Source of the DNA: Flavobacterium profundi
GTDB lineage: Bacteria > Bacteroidota > Bacteroidia > Flavobacteriales > Flavobacteriaceae
DNA length: 64,000 nt
Direction of reading: 5' to 3'
Assembly (NCBI RefSeq): GCF_006491645.1
Contig: NZ_VDCZ01000002.1
Span: 186,001-250,000 of the forward strand
Shown: piece by piece, positions 46,133 through 55,951 of the stretch
Layout: each line of letters starts with the position of its first letter
How positions within the stretch are numbered: the stretch's first letter is position 1
The notes under the pieces: generated by a model
Databases searched by the model: none
The model's input: the letters and a program-made list of their open reading frames with translations, nothing else
Told to the model about the DNA's origin: nothing
Made by a program: the position numbers and the translations under genes

Positions 46133-47189
46133 TTTTTAAATTTTTAAGTAGTTCAATTACTTTTTCGTTTTCTTGAGGCGTACCAATTGAAATGCGCAAA
46201 CAGCTTCTGCACAAAGAATCATTAGAACGATTTCGAACCACAATTCCGTTTTCTAAAAATTGATTGTATTGAAAAGTAGCGTTATCAACTCTAAACAAGA
46301 TAAAATTGGTTTCAGACGGAAAAATTTCCGTAACAATCTTGCAACAAACCAATGCTTTCATTACCTTTTCTCTTTCTTGCTTTATTTCTTCAATTTCATA
46401 GATATACTTTAAACTTGAAAGTTTTTCGATGGCTAAACTTTGAGAAACACTATTTACATTATAGGGTGGTTTAATCTTTTCTAACACAGCTATAATTTCT
46501 GAAGAGGCAAATAACAACCCTAAACGTAATCCAGCCATTCCATAAGCTTTCGACAAGGTTTGTACAATAATTAAATTGTCAAATTCAGCAATGCGTTTTA
46601 ACCAAGTAGGACGATCAGAAAATTCAATATAGGCCTCATCTATCACAACTAATCCATTAAATTCATTTAAAATCCGTAAAATGCTTTCTTCAGAAAAACT
46701 ATTTCCTGTAGGATTATTAGGCGAACATAGAAATAGTATTTTGGTATTTTCATTTGCTCTATTTAAAATTGAATTCACATTGGGTTGGAAATCCTCATTT
46801 AGAATAATCTTTTTATTTTCAATAGCATTTAAATTTGCCAAGACACCATACATTCCATATGTAGGTGGTAAAGTGATTACATTATCAACATTGGGTTCAC
46901 AAAAAGCTCTAAACAATAAATCGAGTACTTCGTCACTACCATTACCCACTAAAATATTTTTTGGAGAAACATTTTTAATAGTTGCCAAAACTTCTTTTAA
47001 AGCCGTTTGGTGTGGATCAGGATAGCGATTTATTCCATTTTCAAATGGGTTTTCATTGGCATCCAAAAAAATCATTTCCTCACTAGTTGCGTCATTAAAT
47101 TCATCTCTTGCAGAAGAATAGGGTCGCATAGATTTCACATTTTCTCTAACCAATGCTTCTAAATTTACATTTTTCAATTTAATTGCCAT
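46125..47189 (-). CDS. hisC: histidinol-phosphate aminotransferase HisC
   Basis: 354-residue PLP-dependent fold-type I enzyme. [10 protein letters not shown] at the N-terminus, CSPNNPTGN near 155, DEAYIEFS and the PLP Lys in [14 protein letters not shown] near 213-226 are all present. It makes histidinol phosphate from imidazole acetol phosphate. hisD lies 23 bp upstream. Confidence 0.95.
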   Translation of the reverse strand: MAIKLKNVNLEALVRENVKSMRPYSSARDEFNDATSEEMIFLDANENPFENGINRYPDPHQTALKEVLATIKNVSPKNILVGNGSDEVLDLLFRAFCEPNVDNVITLPPTYGMYGVLANLNAIENKKIILNEDFQPNVNSILNRANENTKILFLCSPNNPTGNSFSEESILRILNEFNGLVVIDEAYIEFSDRPTWLKRIAEFDNLIIVQTLSKAYGMAGLRLGLLFASSEIIAVLEKIKPPYNVNSVSQSLAIEKLSSLKYIYEIEEIKQEREKVMKALVCCKIVTEIFPSETNFILFRVDNATFQYNQFLENGIVVRNRSNDSLCRSCLRISIGTPQENEKVIELLKNLKNV

Positions 47190-47212
47190 ACTATGTTTAC
47201 TTATGTTTGTTT

Positions 47213-48496
47213 TTATTTCAGTTGATTTAATCGAAGCGTTACTGCATTTTTATGTGCTTGTAAACCTTCTGCTTCTGCCATTTGTTCAATTGCATTACCA
47301 ATATTTAGAATTCCTTTTTCAGAAATTTTTTGAAACGTCATTGCCTTTAAAAAACTATCTAAATTGACACCACTGTAACTTTTAGAATAGCCATTTGTTG
47401 GTAAGGTATGATTGGTTCCAGAAGCATAATCACCAGCACTTTCAGGTGTGTAATTACCAATAAAAATAGAGCCTGCATTTTCAATATTATTTACAAAATA
47501 AGCTTCATTTTTAGCACATATAATAAAATGTTCAGGTCCGTATTCATTAATAAGTGCCAATGCTTCCTCATCTGTTTCTACAAAAAGTAGCTTAGAATTT
47601 TGAATAGCAATAGTAGCTATTTCTTTTCTAGGTAATACTTGTAATTGGTTTTCGACTTCTTTTTCTACTTCTAAAAGCATTTTTTTAGAAGTTGTAACCA
47701 AAATGACTTGACTGTCTTTTCCATGTTCTGCTTGGCTTAACAAATCGGAAGCTACAAAACTAGGAATAGCCGTTTCATCTGCATAGATTAATAATTCACT
47801 TGGTCCAGCTGGCATGTCTATAGCAACGCCTAATTGTGATGCATATTGTTTAGCTATAGTAACAAATTGATTTCCAGGACCAAAAATTTTATACACTTTG
47901 GAAATAGATTGGGTACCCAATGTCATTGCTGCAATGGCTTGTATACCGCCAATTTTATAAATTTTATTTACACCACATAATTGCGCAGTAAATAAAATAG
48001 CAGGATTAATAGTACCGTTTTTATCAGGTGGTGTGCATAAAATTATCTCTTTACAACCTGCAATTTTAGCTGGAACTGCTAACATAAGTACTGTTGAAAA
48101 AAGAGGTGCTGAACCTCCTGGAATGTATAAACCTACTTTTTGTATAGGTCTTTTCTCTTGCCAACACAAAACTCCTTCAGTGGTTTCTACTTCTAACCTA
48201 GAAGTTTTTTGAGAATTATGAAATTTTTCAATATTATTTTTTGCTAAGCAAATGGCTTGTTTCAATTCGTCAGAAATTCGATTGGAAGCTTGTTCTATTT
48301 CTTCTGATGTAACTTCTAATGATTCTAGAGTAACACCATCAAACAAAGAAGTATATTTAAATAGGGCTTGATCACCTTTTTGCTGTACTTCTTTAAAAAT
48401 TCCTTTAACCGTTTCTTCCACATCATCAAAAGTTGAAGTGGGTCTTTTTAGAATATTTCCCCATTCATTAGGATTTGGATTGTATATTGTATTCAT
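47213..48496 (-). CDS. hisD: histidinol dehydrogenase HisD
   Basis: 427 residues; oxidises histidinol twice to histidine. Family blocks are GLYIPGGSAPLFSTVLMLAVPA near 116-137, the zinc and substrate region DLLSQAEHGKDSQ near 247-259 (Gln and His ligands), and the base pair EHF near 320 and GTNHTLPT near 360-367. hisG lies 17 bp upstream. Confidence 0.96.
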   Translation of the reverse strand: MNTIYNPNPNEWGNILKRPTSTFDDVEETVKGIFKEVQQKGDQALFKYTSLFDGVTLESLEVTSEEIEQASNRISDELKQAICLAKNNIEKFHNSQKTSRLEVETTEGVLCWQEKRPIQKVGLYIPGGSAPLFSTVLMLAVPAKIAGCKEIILCTPPDKNGTINPAILFTAQLCGVNKIYKIGGIQAIAAMTLGTQSISKVYKIFGPGNQFVTIAKQYASQLGVAIDMPAGPSELLIYADETAIPSFVASDLLSQAEHGKDSQVILVTTSKKMLLEVEKEVENQLQVLPRKEIATIAIQNSKLLFVETDEEALALINEYGPEHFIICAKNEAYFVNNIENAGSIFIGNYTPESAGDYASGTNHTLPTNGYSKSYSGVNLDSFLKAMTFQKISEKGILNIGNAIEQMAEAEGLQAHKNAVTLRLNQLK

Positions 48497-48513
48497 ATTG
48501 ACTTAATTTTTAA

Positions 48514-49371
48514 TTATAAAACCATTTTTTCAATTGGGCAAACCAAAATGCCTTCCGCTCCAGCTGCTTTAAGTTGATCTATTACTTCCCAAAACGTATC
48601 TTCCTCAATTACAGAGTGCAAACTACTCCATCCCGCTTCACTTAGGGGCATTACTGTGGGGCTTTTCAAAACAGGAAGAATTTTAGTTATTACAGGTATT
48701 TTTTCATTGGGCACATTCATTAAGATATATTTTGATTTTCTAGAGCGTAATACCGCTTGAATACGGAATTGTAGTTTATCTAGAATTTGTTTCGCTTCTT
48801 GAGCAATTTGTGGAGAAACCGCTAAAACTGCTTCACTTTTTAAAATGACTTCCACCTCTTTTAAACCATTTTTAAACAAAGTACTTCCACTTGAAACAAT
48901 ATCAACTATAGCATCTGAAAGACCAATATTTGGTGCAATTTCAACGGAACCAGAAATTTGGTGAAGGTCTACTTCCATACCTTTTGAAGAAAAATAATCA
49001 ATTACAGTATTCGGATAAGAAGTGGCAACTCTTAAACCATTTAAATCTGAGATTGAGTTGTAATTAAAAGCTTTAGGAACAGCTACAGAAACTTTACATT
49101 TTGAAAAGCCTAACTTTTCGGCAACCGAAATATTTTTCCCTTTTTCTACCAAAAGGTTATCGCCTACAATAGCTACATCTACTACTCCATCAATTAAATA
49201 CTGTGGAATATCCGAATTTCTTAAAAAATAAACTTCTAAAGGAAAATTGGATGCGGTTACCTTTAATTGGTCATTCCCATTATAAATGGAAATACCCGAA
49301 TCCTTCAATAATTGAATACTGTCATCATAAAGACGACCTGATTTTTGAATGGCAATTTTTAAAATACTCAT
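48514..49371 (-). CDS. hisG: ATP phosphoribosyltransferase HisG, long form
   Basis: 285 residues, the long form with a C-terminal ACT-like regulatory domain (about 210-285), so it works without HisZ and is probably feedback-inhibited by histidine. The N-terminus LKIAIQKSGRLYDDSIQLL and the PRPP-binding block DAIVDIVSSGSTLFKNGL near 159-176 are typical. It is the first structural gene, preceded by the His-rich leader and attenuator. Confidence 0.96.
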   Translation of the reverse strand: MSILKIAIQKSGRLYDDSIQLLKDSGISIYNGNDQLKVTASNFPLEVYFLRNSDIPQYLIDGVVDVAIVGDNLLVEKGKNISVAEKLGFSKCKVSVAVPKAFNYNSISDLNGLRVATSYPNTVIDYFSSKGMEVDLHQISGSVEIAPNIGLSDAIVDIVSSGSTLFKNGLKEVEVILKSEAVLAVSPQIAQEAKQILDKLQFRIQAVLRSRKSKYILMNVPNEKIPVITKILPVLKSPTVMPLSEAGWSSLHSVIEEDTFWEVIDQLKAAGAEGILVCPIEKMVL

Positions 49372-49387
49372 TGGTTTGTTCTAAAAT

Positions 49388-49446
49388 GTTTGAGTAAATC
49401 ATATTGCTTTTTGTAAAAAGAAAAAACCCGTTTGATTTACTCAAAC
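49388..49446 (-). promoter_or_regulatory. attenuator terminator and competing 14-bp helix of the his leader
   Basis: On the minus strand AAACCCGTTTGA (49435-49424) and its partner TCAAACGGGTTT (49452-49441) form a 12-bp stem with a 5-base loop, followed by six T: a strong intrinsic terminator 50-80 bp before hisG. In addition, TGATTTACTCAAAC at plus 49433-49446 and its exact reverse complement at 49388-49401 can pair over 14 bp, joining the terminator's first arm and loop to a segment just before hisG. The second pairing can only form after readthrough. Confidence 0.85.
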
Positions 49447-49476
49447 GGGTTTATAATTATTTTGGATTACTACAAA

Positions 49477-49515
49477 ATCATCATTGCCTCGCTCGAGCGT
49501 GGAAAAAATGATGAT
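49477..49515 (-). promoter_or_regulatory. his leader pause helix and antiterminator segment
   Basis: The His codons (plus 49507-49515) pair over 9 bp with 49477-49485, enclosing the self-complementary CGCTCGAGCG (49490-49499): a typical 1:2 pause hairpin. The segment CUCGAGCG in the RNA (49497-49490) can also pair with CGUUUGAG (49447-49440) of the terminator's first arm, with two G-U pairs, giving a plausible 2:3 antiterminator when a ribosome stalls at the His codons. Confidence 0.65.
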
Positions 49516-49540
49516 GATGATGTAATTGATTTAAAAACAT
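49481..49540 (-). CDS. hisL: histidine operon leader peptide HisL
   Basis: A 19-residue ORF MFLNQLHHHHHFFHARARQ ending in TGA, too short for usual gene calling. Five consecutive CAT His codons plus one CAC give the histidine sensor of a transcription attenuator. It lies 26 bases behind a consensus -7 box and is followed by the terminator at 49424-49452 and hisG. Scarce charged tRNA-His would stall the ribosome at the His run and favour antitermination. Composition and placement make this very unlikely to be chance. Confidence 0.92.
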   Translation of the reverse strand: MFLNQLHHHHHFFHARARQ

Positions 49541-49565
49541 AGATTTGTTTTATTTTTTAACAGTA

Positions 49566-49598
49566 CAAATATAAAAATAAACTTTTTTAAAAAACAAA
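49566..49598 (-). promoter_or_regulatory. promoter of the his operon
   Basis: A perfect -7 box TATATTTG (49573-49566 on the minus strand) and TTTG at 49598-49595, spacer 21 bp. The expected transcript start near 49560 leaves about 20 bases before the leader peptide ATG. Confidence 0.72.
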
Positions 49599-49631
49599 TC
49601 TTTTACGTAAAAAATGTTTTTATTTTTTATG

Positions 49632-50345
49632 TTAAGCCAAATTTACACCAAAAACATGTCCAACTATAGCGGTTAAAACCATAGCAAGAGTTCCCCAAAA
49701 AGTAACTCTTAAAACCGCTTTTAAAACATTCGAACCACCTGTTTTTGCAGCTAAAGCTCCTAAAAATGCTAAAAAAAGTATGGCTAAGGCATACAGCCAA
49801 TATTCCATATTTTTGACCGGTAAAAAAAGAGTTACTAAAAAAGGTAATGCTCCGCCCACAGTAAAAGAAGCCCCAGAAGCTAAAGCTGCTTGTAAAGGTT
49901 TAGCTTGACTAATTTCATTAATTCCAAGTTCATCGCGAACATGAGCACCTAATGCATCGTAAGCTGTTAGTTCATGTGCGACTAAAAGCGCAGTTTCTTT
50001 TTTGAGTCCTCTAGCTTCATAAATTTCTGCTAGTCGTTGTAATTCAAGTTCTGGCATTTCGATTAATTCTTGTTTTTCTCTTTCAATATCTGCTTTTTCT
50101 ACATCGGTTTGTGAACTAACAGAAACATATTCTCCTGCAGCCATAGATAAAGCTCCTGCAACTAAGCCTGCTAAAGTTGCTAAAATTACAGGTTCTCTAA
50201 ACTCGCTTGCAGCCGCAACACCAATTGCAATACTAGAAGTGGATAAAATACCATCATTCGCTCCTAATACAGCTGCACGTAACCAATTGCTTTTATGAAT
50301 ATAATGGTTCTCTAAATAATTTTCTAATTCCTCTTCTTTACTCAT
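49632..50345 (-). CDS. VIT1/CCC1-family iron/manganese transporter
   Basis: 237 residues with five membrane segments. The first segment carries RAAVLGANDGILSTSSIAIGVA near 24-45, the second AGALSMAAGEYVSVSSQTD with the metal-relay Met and Glu; a cytosolic helical loop rich in Glu (REKQELIEMPELELQRLAEIYEARG, about 88-113) follows, which in this family binds metal. Its minus-strand position 58 bp after the RND adaptor gene suggests a place in a metal-homeostasis cluster. Confidence 0.9.
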   Translation of the reverse strand: MSKEEELENYLENHYIHKSNWLRAAVLGANDGILSTSSIAIGVAAASEFREPVILATLAGLVAGALSMAAGEYVSVSSQTDVEKADIEREKQELIEMPELELQRLAEIYEARGLKKETALLVAHELTAYDALGAHVRDELGINEISQAKPLQAALASGASFTVGGALPFLVTLFLPVKNMEYWLYALAILFLAFLGALAAKTGGSNVLKAVLRVTFWGTLAMVLTAIVGHVFGVNLA

Positions 50346-50403
50346 ATTAGACTGCTTTTACTTATAATAATATATAAATTTAAGAGATTTTAGCGCAAAA
50401 TCA

Positions 50404-51519
50404 TTAATTAATTTGAAAAATACCTTTTGTAAGCACTTCAGAATTTTGATGTATAAATGAATTGGTCAAAACTTCTGTAAACCTATCGTTTTCAAGACCT
50501 GTTTTTACAGCAACTTTTTGGAACTCATATTCAGTTGCTGTTTTTTTGGTAACTAAATATAAAAATTTTTTATCGCCTTCTTCTGAAAAAGATGTTGTGG
50601 GTAAGGCTAATGCTTTTTTGTTACCAATTACAATTTTAGCATCTGTAAACATTCCTACAATTAATTTTTTCTTTAATTCTGCGTCTAAATCTCCAAAAAC
50701 AGGAATGGAACGATCCATTTCGTTAATGGCTCTACCAATCGTTTTAATTTTTGATTTGTAAACAGTTTCCATATTGTCGCCGATAGTAAATTGAATCTCT
50801 TGATTTTCAGAAAGCTTTAAAATGTCTTTTTCAAATACCGATAAACTCAACATTAAATTGGAATCATTTACTACTTCTACAATTGTATTTTCTGGAGCAA
50901 TATAAGCACCAATATTTGCATTTGTGGTGACCACTACTCCATTAATTGGTGAATAAATCGTAACCTGTGAACTCAATTTAGCACGACTAATAGCATTTGG
51001 ATTAATATTAATTAATTGTAATTTTTCACGTAATGAATTGTAACTACTTACCGCTTGTTGGTAATCACTTTCAGCTTTTAAATAATTTTTTTGAGACGTA
51101 ATATTTTCTTCGAATAAGGCTTTTTGACGCAGATATTCTGATTTTAAATACGTTAATTGTTCTGAAACTTCAAGATATTCTTTTTGAATATCTATAAATT
51201 CAGTATTTTCAATTATAGCTATAGGTTGACCTTTTGAGACTTTCTGACCAATGATAACATTGGAAACTTTTATGTAACCACCTAAAACCGCTGTTATCTT
51301 TGCTTTATCTTTAGCTGGAACATCAATTTTTCCTGAAACTTTTAAAATTTCATTAAATTCTTGTTCTTTAGGAGAACCTATTTCCATTTTTGAAGTCTCA
51401 AATTGCTCTTTAGAAAGCATAATTTTATTTGAGATTTCGTCTTGAGATACATTTATGTTTTTTTCCTTACAAGAAATTAATGTTATTAAAACTAAAAATG
51501 CATATTGTATTTTGTTCAT
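50404..51519 (-). CDS. RND efflux periplasmic adaptor (CusB/CzcB-like lipoprotein)
   Basis: 371 residues with lipobox LITLISC (Cys17). It has the membrane-fusion-protein order: barrel-sandwich halves (KITAVLGGYIKVSNVIIGQKVSKGQP and TIYSPINGVVVTTNANIGAYI) flanking a coiled-coil hairpin (about 105-170), then beta-barrel domain. It bridges the inner-membrane pump and outer-membrane channel. It starts three bases after the pump gene's stop. Confidence 0.92.
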   Translation of the reverse strand: MNKIQYAFLVLITLISCKEKNINVSQDEISNKIMLSKEQFETSKMEIGSPKEQEFNEILKVSGKIDVPAKDKAKITAVLGGYIKVSNVIIGQKVSKGQPIAIIENTEFIDIQKEYLEVSEQLTYLKSEYLRQKALFEENITSQKNYLKAESDYQQAVSSYNSLREKLQLININPNAISRAKLSSQVTIYSPINGVVVTTNANIGAYIAPENTIVEVVNDSNLMLSLSVFEKDILKLSENQEIQFTIGDNMETVYKSKIKTIGRAINEMDRSIPVFGDLDAELKKKLIVGMFTDAKIVIGNKKALALPTTSFSEEGDKKFLYLVTKKTATEYEFQKVAVKTGLENDRFTEVLTNSFIHQNSEVLTKGIFQIN

Positions 51520-51522
51520 AAT

Positions 51523-54500
51523 CTATTGGTAATTAATAAATTCTATATCTAAAATGGTATTGTTATATTCTAAAATGGCATCTAAATAATCAATTTTGAT
51601 TTGCAATGCATTTTCTAAACTTTGAATGTACTGAAAGAAATCAATTTCGCCATGTTTGTAACTCATATTGGCCACTTTTAAAATTTCATCGGAAAGCTTT
51701 TTGCCTGAAGTTTCATAATAATCAATTGTGGTTTTTATCCCTTCTAATTGATTGTTTTTTTGGGAAATAAATTGGTTTATTTTAATTAATTCGGCTTCTT
51801 TTTGTTGGTTCCAACTTTCCTTTTCTAGTTGTAACATTTTTGTTTTTTTAGCATTTCCAGAAAAAAATAATGGAATATTTAAACCTATTTGAAATCCGTA
51901 AAGAGCACTTGACAAACCTGTATTTTTACCTTGAAAATATTCGGCTGAAACGGAAGGAAACCAAGCTTGCTTTTGAAATTTTAATTGTAAATTATAATTT
52001 ATTGTAATACTTTCATAATAAGAATTATAAATGTTTTTATTTGAATTTTTAATTGAAGTATAATTCAATTCGTTTTCATTAACAACAACTAATGAATCCG
52101 TTTGTAATAATGCCTGTAAAGAATGGTATGAAGCGTTTTTTTCTTTCTCTATTTTTACTAATTCAGCAGCTATTTTTTGTGATTTTGCTTGTGCTGTAAT
52201 TTTCTCTAAATAATTAGTTTCACCCAATTCAAATCGTCTATTACTTGCTTTAGAGAAACTTTGGTACAAACTATCTAAATACTGATACAGTTTTTCTCTA
52301 TTTTGCCAATACACTATTTCGTAATAATTTTGGGAAACTTTACGATTTAGTTTATTTTTTTCAATTTCTAAGACTTTACTTTCAACTTCATAGTCTGATT
52401 GTAATTGCTTCTTTTTTGCGAAATACAGTGAAGGGAAATCAAAATTTTGTTGCACACCAAAAACTTTCAAAGGCTGGTTGTTCACCGCTATATTATTTTG
52501 ATCATAACTATAATAAACAGTAGTTTTATCCAATGTAAATGCCATTGTTCCATTTACTTTTGTCTTTTCTAATTTTAATTCTAAAGCTTTAATCTCTTTA
52601 TTATTTTGATTGGCTAGTTGAATTAAATTTGATAATTCATCCTTTTTTCCTTGACTTTGAGCTGTGATTCCCAAAAACAGGAATACTAAGATTAAAGTCG
52701 TTGATTTCATTTTTTTGAATTTAAATTTATTTGTTTCTTTTTTATCCAATAATTTGAATAAAACAGGCAAAACCAGCATCGTTAATAAAGTTGCAGTGAC
52801 TAAACCACCAATAACAACAGTCGCAAGTGGTCTTTGAACTTCTGCACCTGCTGAACTTGAAATAGCCATTGGTAAAAACCCCAAAGCAGCTGCTGAAGCC
52901 GTTAGTAAAACAGGGCGTAATCTATCGGTTGTTCCTTTTATAATTAATTCATCCAAAGTCAAATTACCTTGATGCAGTTTTAACTCTTTGAAATGCTCAA
53001 TTAATACAATTCCATTTAAGACAGCAATTCCAAAAAGAGCTATAAACCCAACACCTGCTGAAATACTAAAAGGTAAATCGCGAATCCATAAAAATAAAAT
53101 TCCTCCAACAGCTGAAAGCGGAATCGCTGAATACACCATTGCCGCTTCTTTTATGGAACCAAAGGCAAAATATAATAAAATGAAAATCAATACTAAAGCA
53201 ATTGGAACAGCAATCAACAAGCGTCCTTTTGCACTTTCTAAGTTTTTAAATTGACCTCCATATTCGATAGAGTAACCTTCTGGTAAAATCACTTGACTGC
53301 TAATGTTATTTTTTATATCCTCAACAACACTTTGTAAGTCTCTATTTCTAACATTTACACCTACTACAACTCTTCTTTTGGTATCATCTCTAGAAATCTT
53401 AGCCGGACCTTTACTATATTCTATGGTTGCTAATTCGTGTAACGGAATTTGTTCCCCGTTGGGTAATGAGACAAATAAATTACGTAAATCGTCAATAGAA
53501 GCACGTTTATTTTCATTTAAACGAACCACTAAATCAAAACGTTTTTCTCCTTCAAAAACTTGTCCTGCAACTTTTCCTGCAAATCCTAGAGCAATGAAGT
53601 TATTCAAATCGGAAATATTTAATCCATAACGTGCAATTTTTGCTCTGTTATAACGAACTGACATTTGTGGCAACCCTTCCGTTTTTTCTACTATAATGTC
53701 TGAAGCTCCATTAATATTTCTAATTGCGTTTTCAATTTCGGTTGCTTTTTGGGCCAATATATCTAAATCTTCTCCAAACAATTTAACTGCAATATCCGAA
53801 CGAGTTCCTGAGATTAATTCGTTAAAACGCATTTCAATGGGTTGGGTAAACTCAATTTCCATATTTGGAATTTTCTTCTCGATTGCTACTTTAATTTTAT
53901 CAGCTAATTCATCTTTAGAAGGAGCAGAAACCCAATCACTTTGTGGCTTTAACTTCACGATAACATCACTTTCTTCCATGCTCATAGGATCCGTGGGTAC
54001 TTCTGCTGCGCCAATTCTACTAATTACTTGTTCAACTTCCGGGAAATTATCCAAAATTGTTTTTTCAATTAAAGTTGTGGTTTCAATTGTTTTACTTAGC
54101 GATGTTCCTGTCTTTAAAACAGGTTGAATTACAAAATCACCTTCGTCTAATGTTGGGATGAATTCACCTCCCATTGTAGTAAATAATACAATAGTTCCTA
54201 TTAACAAAATAGAGGCACTAATTAGAACTTTTTTAGTATTTTTTAATACCCATCGAATCACAGGTAAATACCAAGAATTCAATTTATTGATTAATCTATT
54301 TGAAAACGAATTTTCTTTTTCTTCTTTAGGCTTTAAAAAAATTGATGAAATAACTGGAACATACGTTAAACAGAATAGCATTGCACCTATTAAAGCAAAA
54401 CTAAACGTCATTGCCATAGGCTTAAACATTTTTCCTTCGATACCAGATAAAGACAAAATAGGGATAAACACAATTAAGATAATTAATTGACCAAATATGG

Positions 54501-55857
54501 CAGAGTTCATCATTTTTGTAGCACTTATATGTGTTATTTTATCAATTTCTGCTTGTTTCACCCCTTTTTTTAACTGATTTAAAGCAGCTGATTTTTGTGT
54601 AATTTGAAAAGCAATAAATTCAACAATTATTACAGCTCCATCAATTATGATTCCAAAATCAATAGCACCTAAACTCATTAGATTCGCATCTATTCCAAAA
54701 ATATTCATAAATGAAATGGCAAACAATAAACATAATGGAATTACAGAGGCTACTACTAAACCTGAACGCCAATTACCTAATAGTAAAACCACAACAAAAA
54801 TTACGATTAAACAACCTAATATTAGATTTTCACCAACTGTAAATGTGGTTTTGCTTACTAATTCACCTCTTTCTAAAAATGGATTGATATAAATTCCTTT
54901 TGGCAATGTTTTTTGTAGTTCAGCAACTCGATATTTAACATCCTTTAAAACTTGCTTCGAATTCGCATCTTTAAGCATCATAATTTGTCCCATTACCTTC
55001 TCCCCTTGTCCATTCCCTGTAATAGCTCCAAAACGATTGGCATGACCGTATTTAACTTCAGCCAGATCTTTGACATATATAGGAATGCCATTTGTAGTTT
55101 TAACTACTATAGTATTAATGTCATCCAAATTTTCAACTTTTCCTTCACCACGAATGAAATAGCTTTCATTTTCTTTCTCAATGTAACCACCACCTGCAAT
55201 ACTATTATTTTTTTCAAGTGCTGAAAATAAATCTGTTATAGTTACATTCATTGCTTTTAAAGTTGATGAATTCACAGCAACTTCATATTGTTTTAAATAA
55301 CCGCCCCAAGTGTTAATTTCCACTACACCTTTTATTCCAGAAAGATTACGTTTAACGGTCCAATCTTGTATGGTTCTTAAATCGGTAATGGTATATAAAT
55401 CGGCATATTCTGGTTTTACTTCTAAAGTATATTGATAAATTTCACCTAGACCGGTTGTAATTGGGCCCATTTCTGGTGTACCAAATCCATTTGGTATTTT
55501 TTCAGAAGCCGATTTGATTTTTTCTGCAATCAATTGTCTCGGCAAATAAGTTCCCATGGCATCGTCAAAAACGATAGTAACTACAGATATACCAAATTTT
55601 GAGACAGAACGAATTTCTACTACACCTGGTAAATTTGCCATTTCTAGTTCTATTGGATACGTAATAAATTGCTCAATATCTTGTGTAGATAGATTTTGTG
55701 AAGTTGTGATTACTTGAACTTGATTATTGGTAACATCGGGTACGGCTCCAATTGAGATTTGAAAAACCGAATAGATACCAAAACCTAATACTGCTAAAGT
55801 TAAAAGCATAATTATAAGTTTGCTTCTTAAACTAAAGCCAATAATTTTTTCTAACAT
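51523..55857 (-). CDS. heavy-metal RND efflux pump fused to a TolC-like outer-membrane channel (CzcA/CusA-CusC fusion)
   Basis: 1444 residues. Residues 1 to about 1040 are a complete HME-type RND pump: 12 membrane segments, and in segment 4 GAIDFGIIIDGAVIIVE near 399-415, the DFG-x3-DGA proton-relay pattern known for CzcA-type pumps of divalent cations, which argues for Zn, Co, Cd or Ni rather than Cu/Ag. Residues about 1050-1444 are an outer-membrane efflux protein with paired coiled coils. Between them stands Met1050 followed by a signal-peptide-like stretch (STTLILVFLFLGITAQSQG), which probably crosses the inner membrane in the fusion. It may also be an internal start or processing site. 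The gene is tightly linked to the adaptor. Confidence 0.93.
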   Translation of the reverse strand: MLEKIIGFSLRSKLIIMLLTLAVLGFGIYSVFQISIGAVPDVTNNQVQVITTSQNLSTQDIEQFITYPIELEMANLPGVVEIRSVSKFGISVVTIVFDDAMGTYLPRQLIAEKIKSASEKIPNGFGTPEMGPITTGLGEIYQYTLEVKPEYADLYTITDLRTIQDWTVKRNLSGIKGVVEINTWGGYLKQYEVAVNSSTLKAMNVTITDLFSALEKNNSIAGGGYIEKENESYFIRGEGKVENLDDINTIVVKTTNGIPIYVKDLAEVKYGHANRFGAITGNGQGEKVMGQIMMLKDANSKQVLKDVKYRVAELQKTLPKGIYINPFLERGELVSKTTFTVGENLILGCLIVIFVVVLLLGNWRSGLVVASVIPLCLLFAISFMNIFGIDANLMSLGAIDFGIIIDGAVIIVEFIAFQITQKSAALNQLKKGVKQAEIDKITHISATKMMNSAIFGQLIILIVFIPILSLSGIEGKMFKPMAMTFSFALIGAMLFCLTYVPVISSIFLKPKEEKENSFSNRLINKLNSWYLPVIRWVLKNTKKVLISASILLIGTIVLFTTMGGEFIPTLDEGDFVIQPVLKTGTSLSKTIETTTLIEKTILDNFPEVEQVISRIGAAEVPTDPMSMEESDVIVKLKPQSDWVSAPSKDELADKIKVAIEKKIPNMEIEFTQPIEMRFNELISGTRSDIAVKLFGEDLDILAQKATEIENAIRNINGASDIIVEKTEGLPQMSVRYNRAKIARYGLNISDLNNFIALGFAGKVAGQVFEGEKRFDLVVRLNENKRASIDDLRNLFVSLPNGEQIPLHELATIEYSKGPAKISRDDTKRRVVVGVNVRNRDLQSVVEDIKNNISSQVILPEGYSIEYGGQFKNLESAKGRLLIAVPIALVLIFILLYFAFGSIKEAAMVYSAIPLSAVGGILFLWIRDLPFSISAGVGFIALFGIAVLNGIVLIEHFKELKLHQGNLTLDELIIKGTTDRLRPVLLTASAAALGFLPMAISSSAGAEVQRPLATVVIGGLVTATLLTMLVLPVLFKLLDKKETNKFKFKKMKSTTLILVFLFLGITAQSQGKKDELSNLIQLANQNNKEIKALELKLEKTKVNGTMAFTLDKTTVYYSYDQNNIAVNNQPLKVFGVQQNFDFPSLYFAKKKQLQSDYEVESKVLEIEKNKLNRKVSQNYYEIVYWQNREKLYQYLDSLYQSFSKASNRRFELGETNYLEKITAQAKSQKIAAELVKIEKEKNASYHSLQALLQTDSLVVVNENELNYTSIKNSNKNIYNSYYESITINYNLQLKFQKQAWFPSVSAEYFQGKNTGLSSALYGFQIGLNIPLFFSGNAKKTKMLQLEKESWNQQKEAELIKINQFISQKNNQLEGIKTTIDYYETSGKKLSDEILKVANMSYKHGEIDFFQYIQSLENALQIKIDYLDAILEYNNTILDIEFINYQ

Positions 55858-55951
55858 TTTTAATTAATTAAAGAATAATAATTAGCATTTATTATAAAAA
55901 ATAAATACAATGAGATAAGCGAAAAGAAATTCGCTTTATAACTAATAAATG

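Noticed and set aside
49508..49522. Run of five His codons as a cloning His-tag artefact
   Set aside because: It is upstream of the hisG gene with promoter, pause helix and terminator in native order, so it is a leader peptide.
53303..54490. Several long open frames on the plus strand opposite the RND pump gene
   Set aside because: They are antisense shadows of a strongly conserved pump, show no recognisable domain, and have low-complexity hydrophobic/Ser-rich products.
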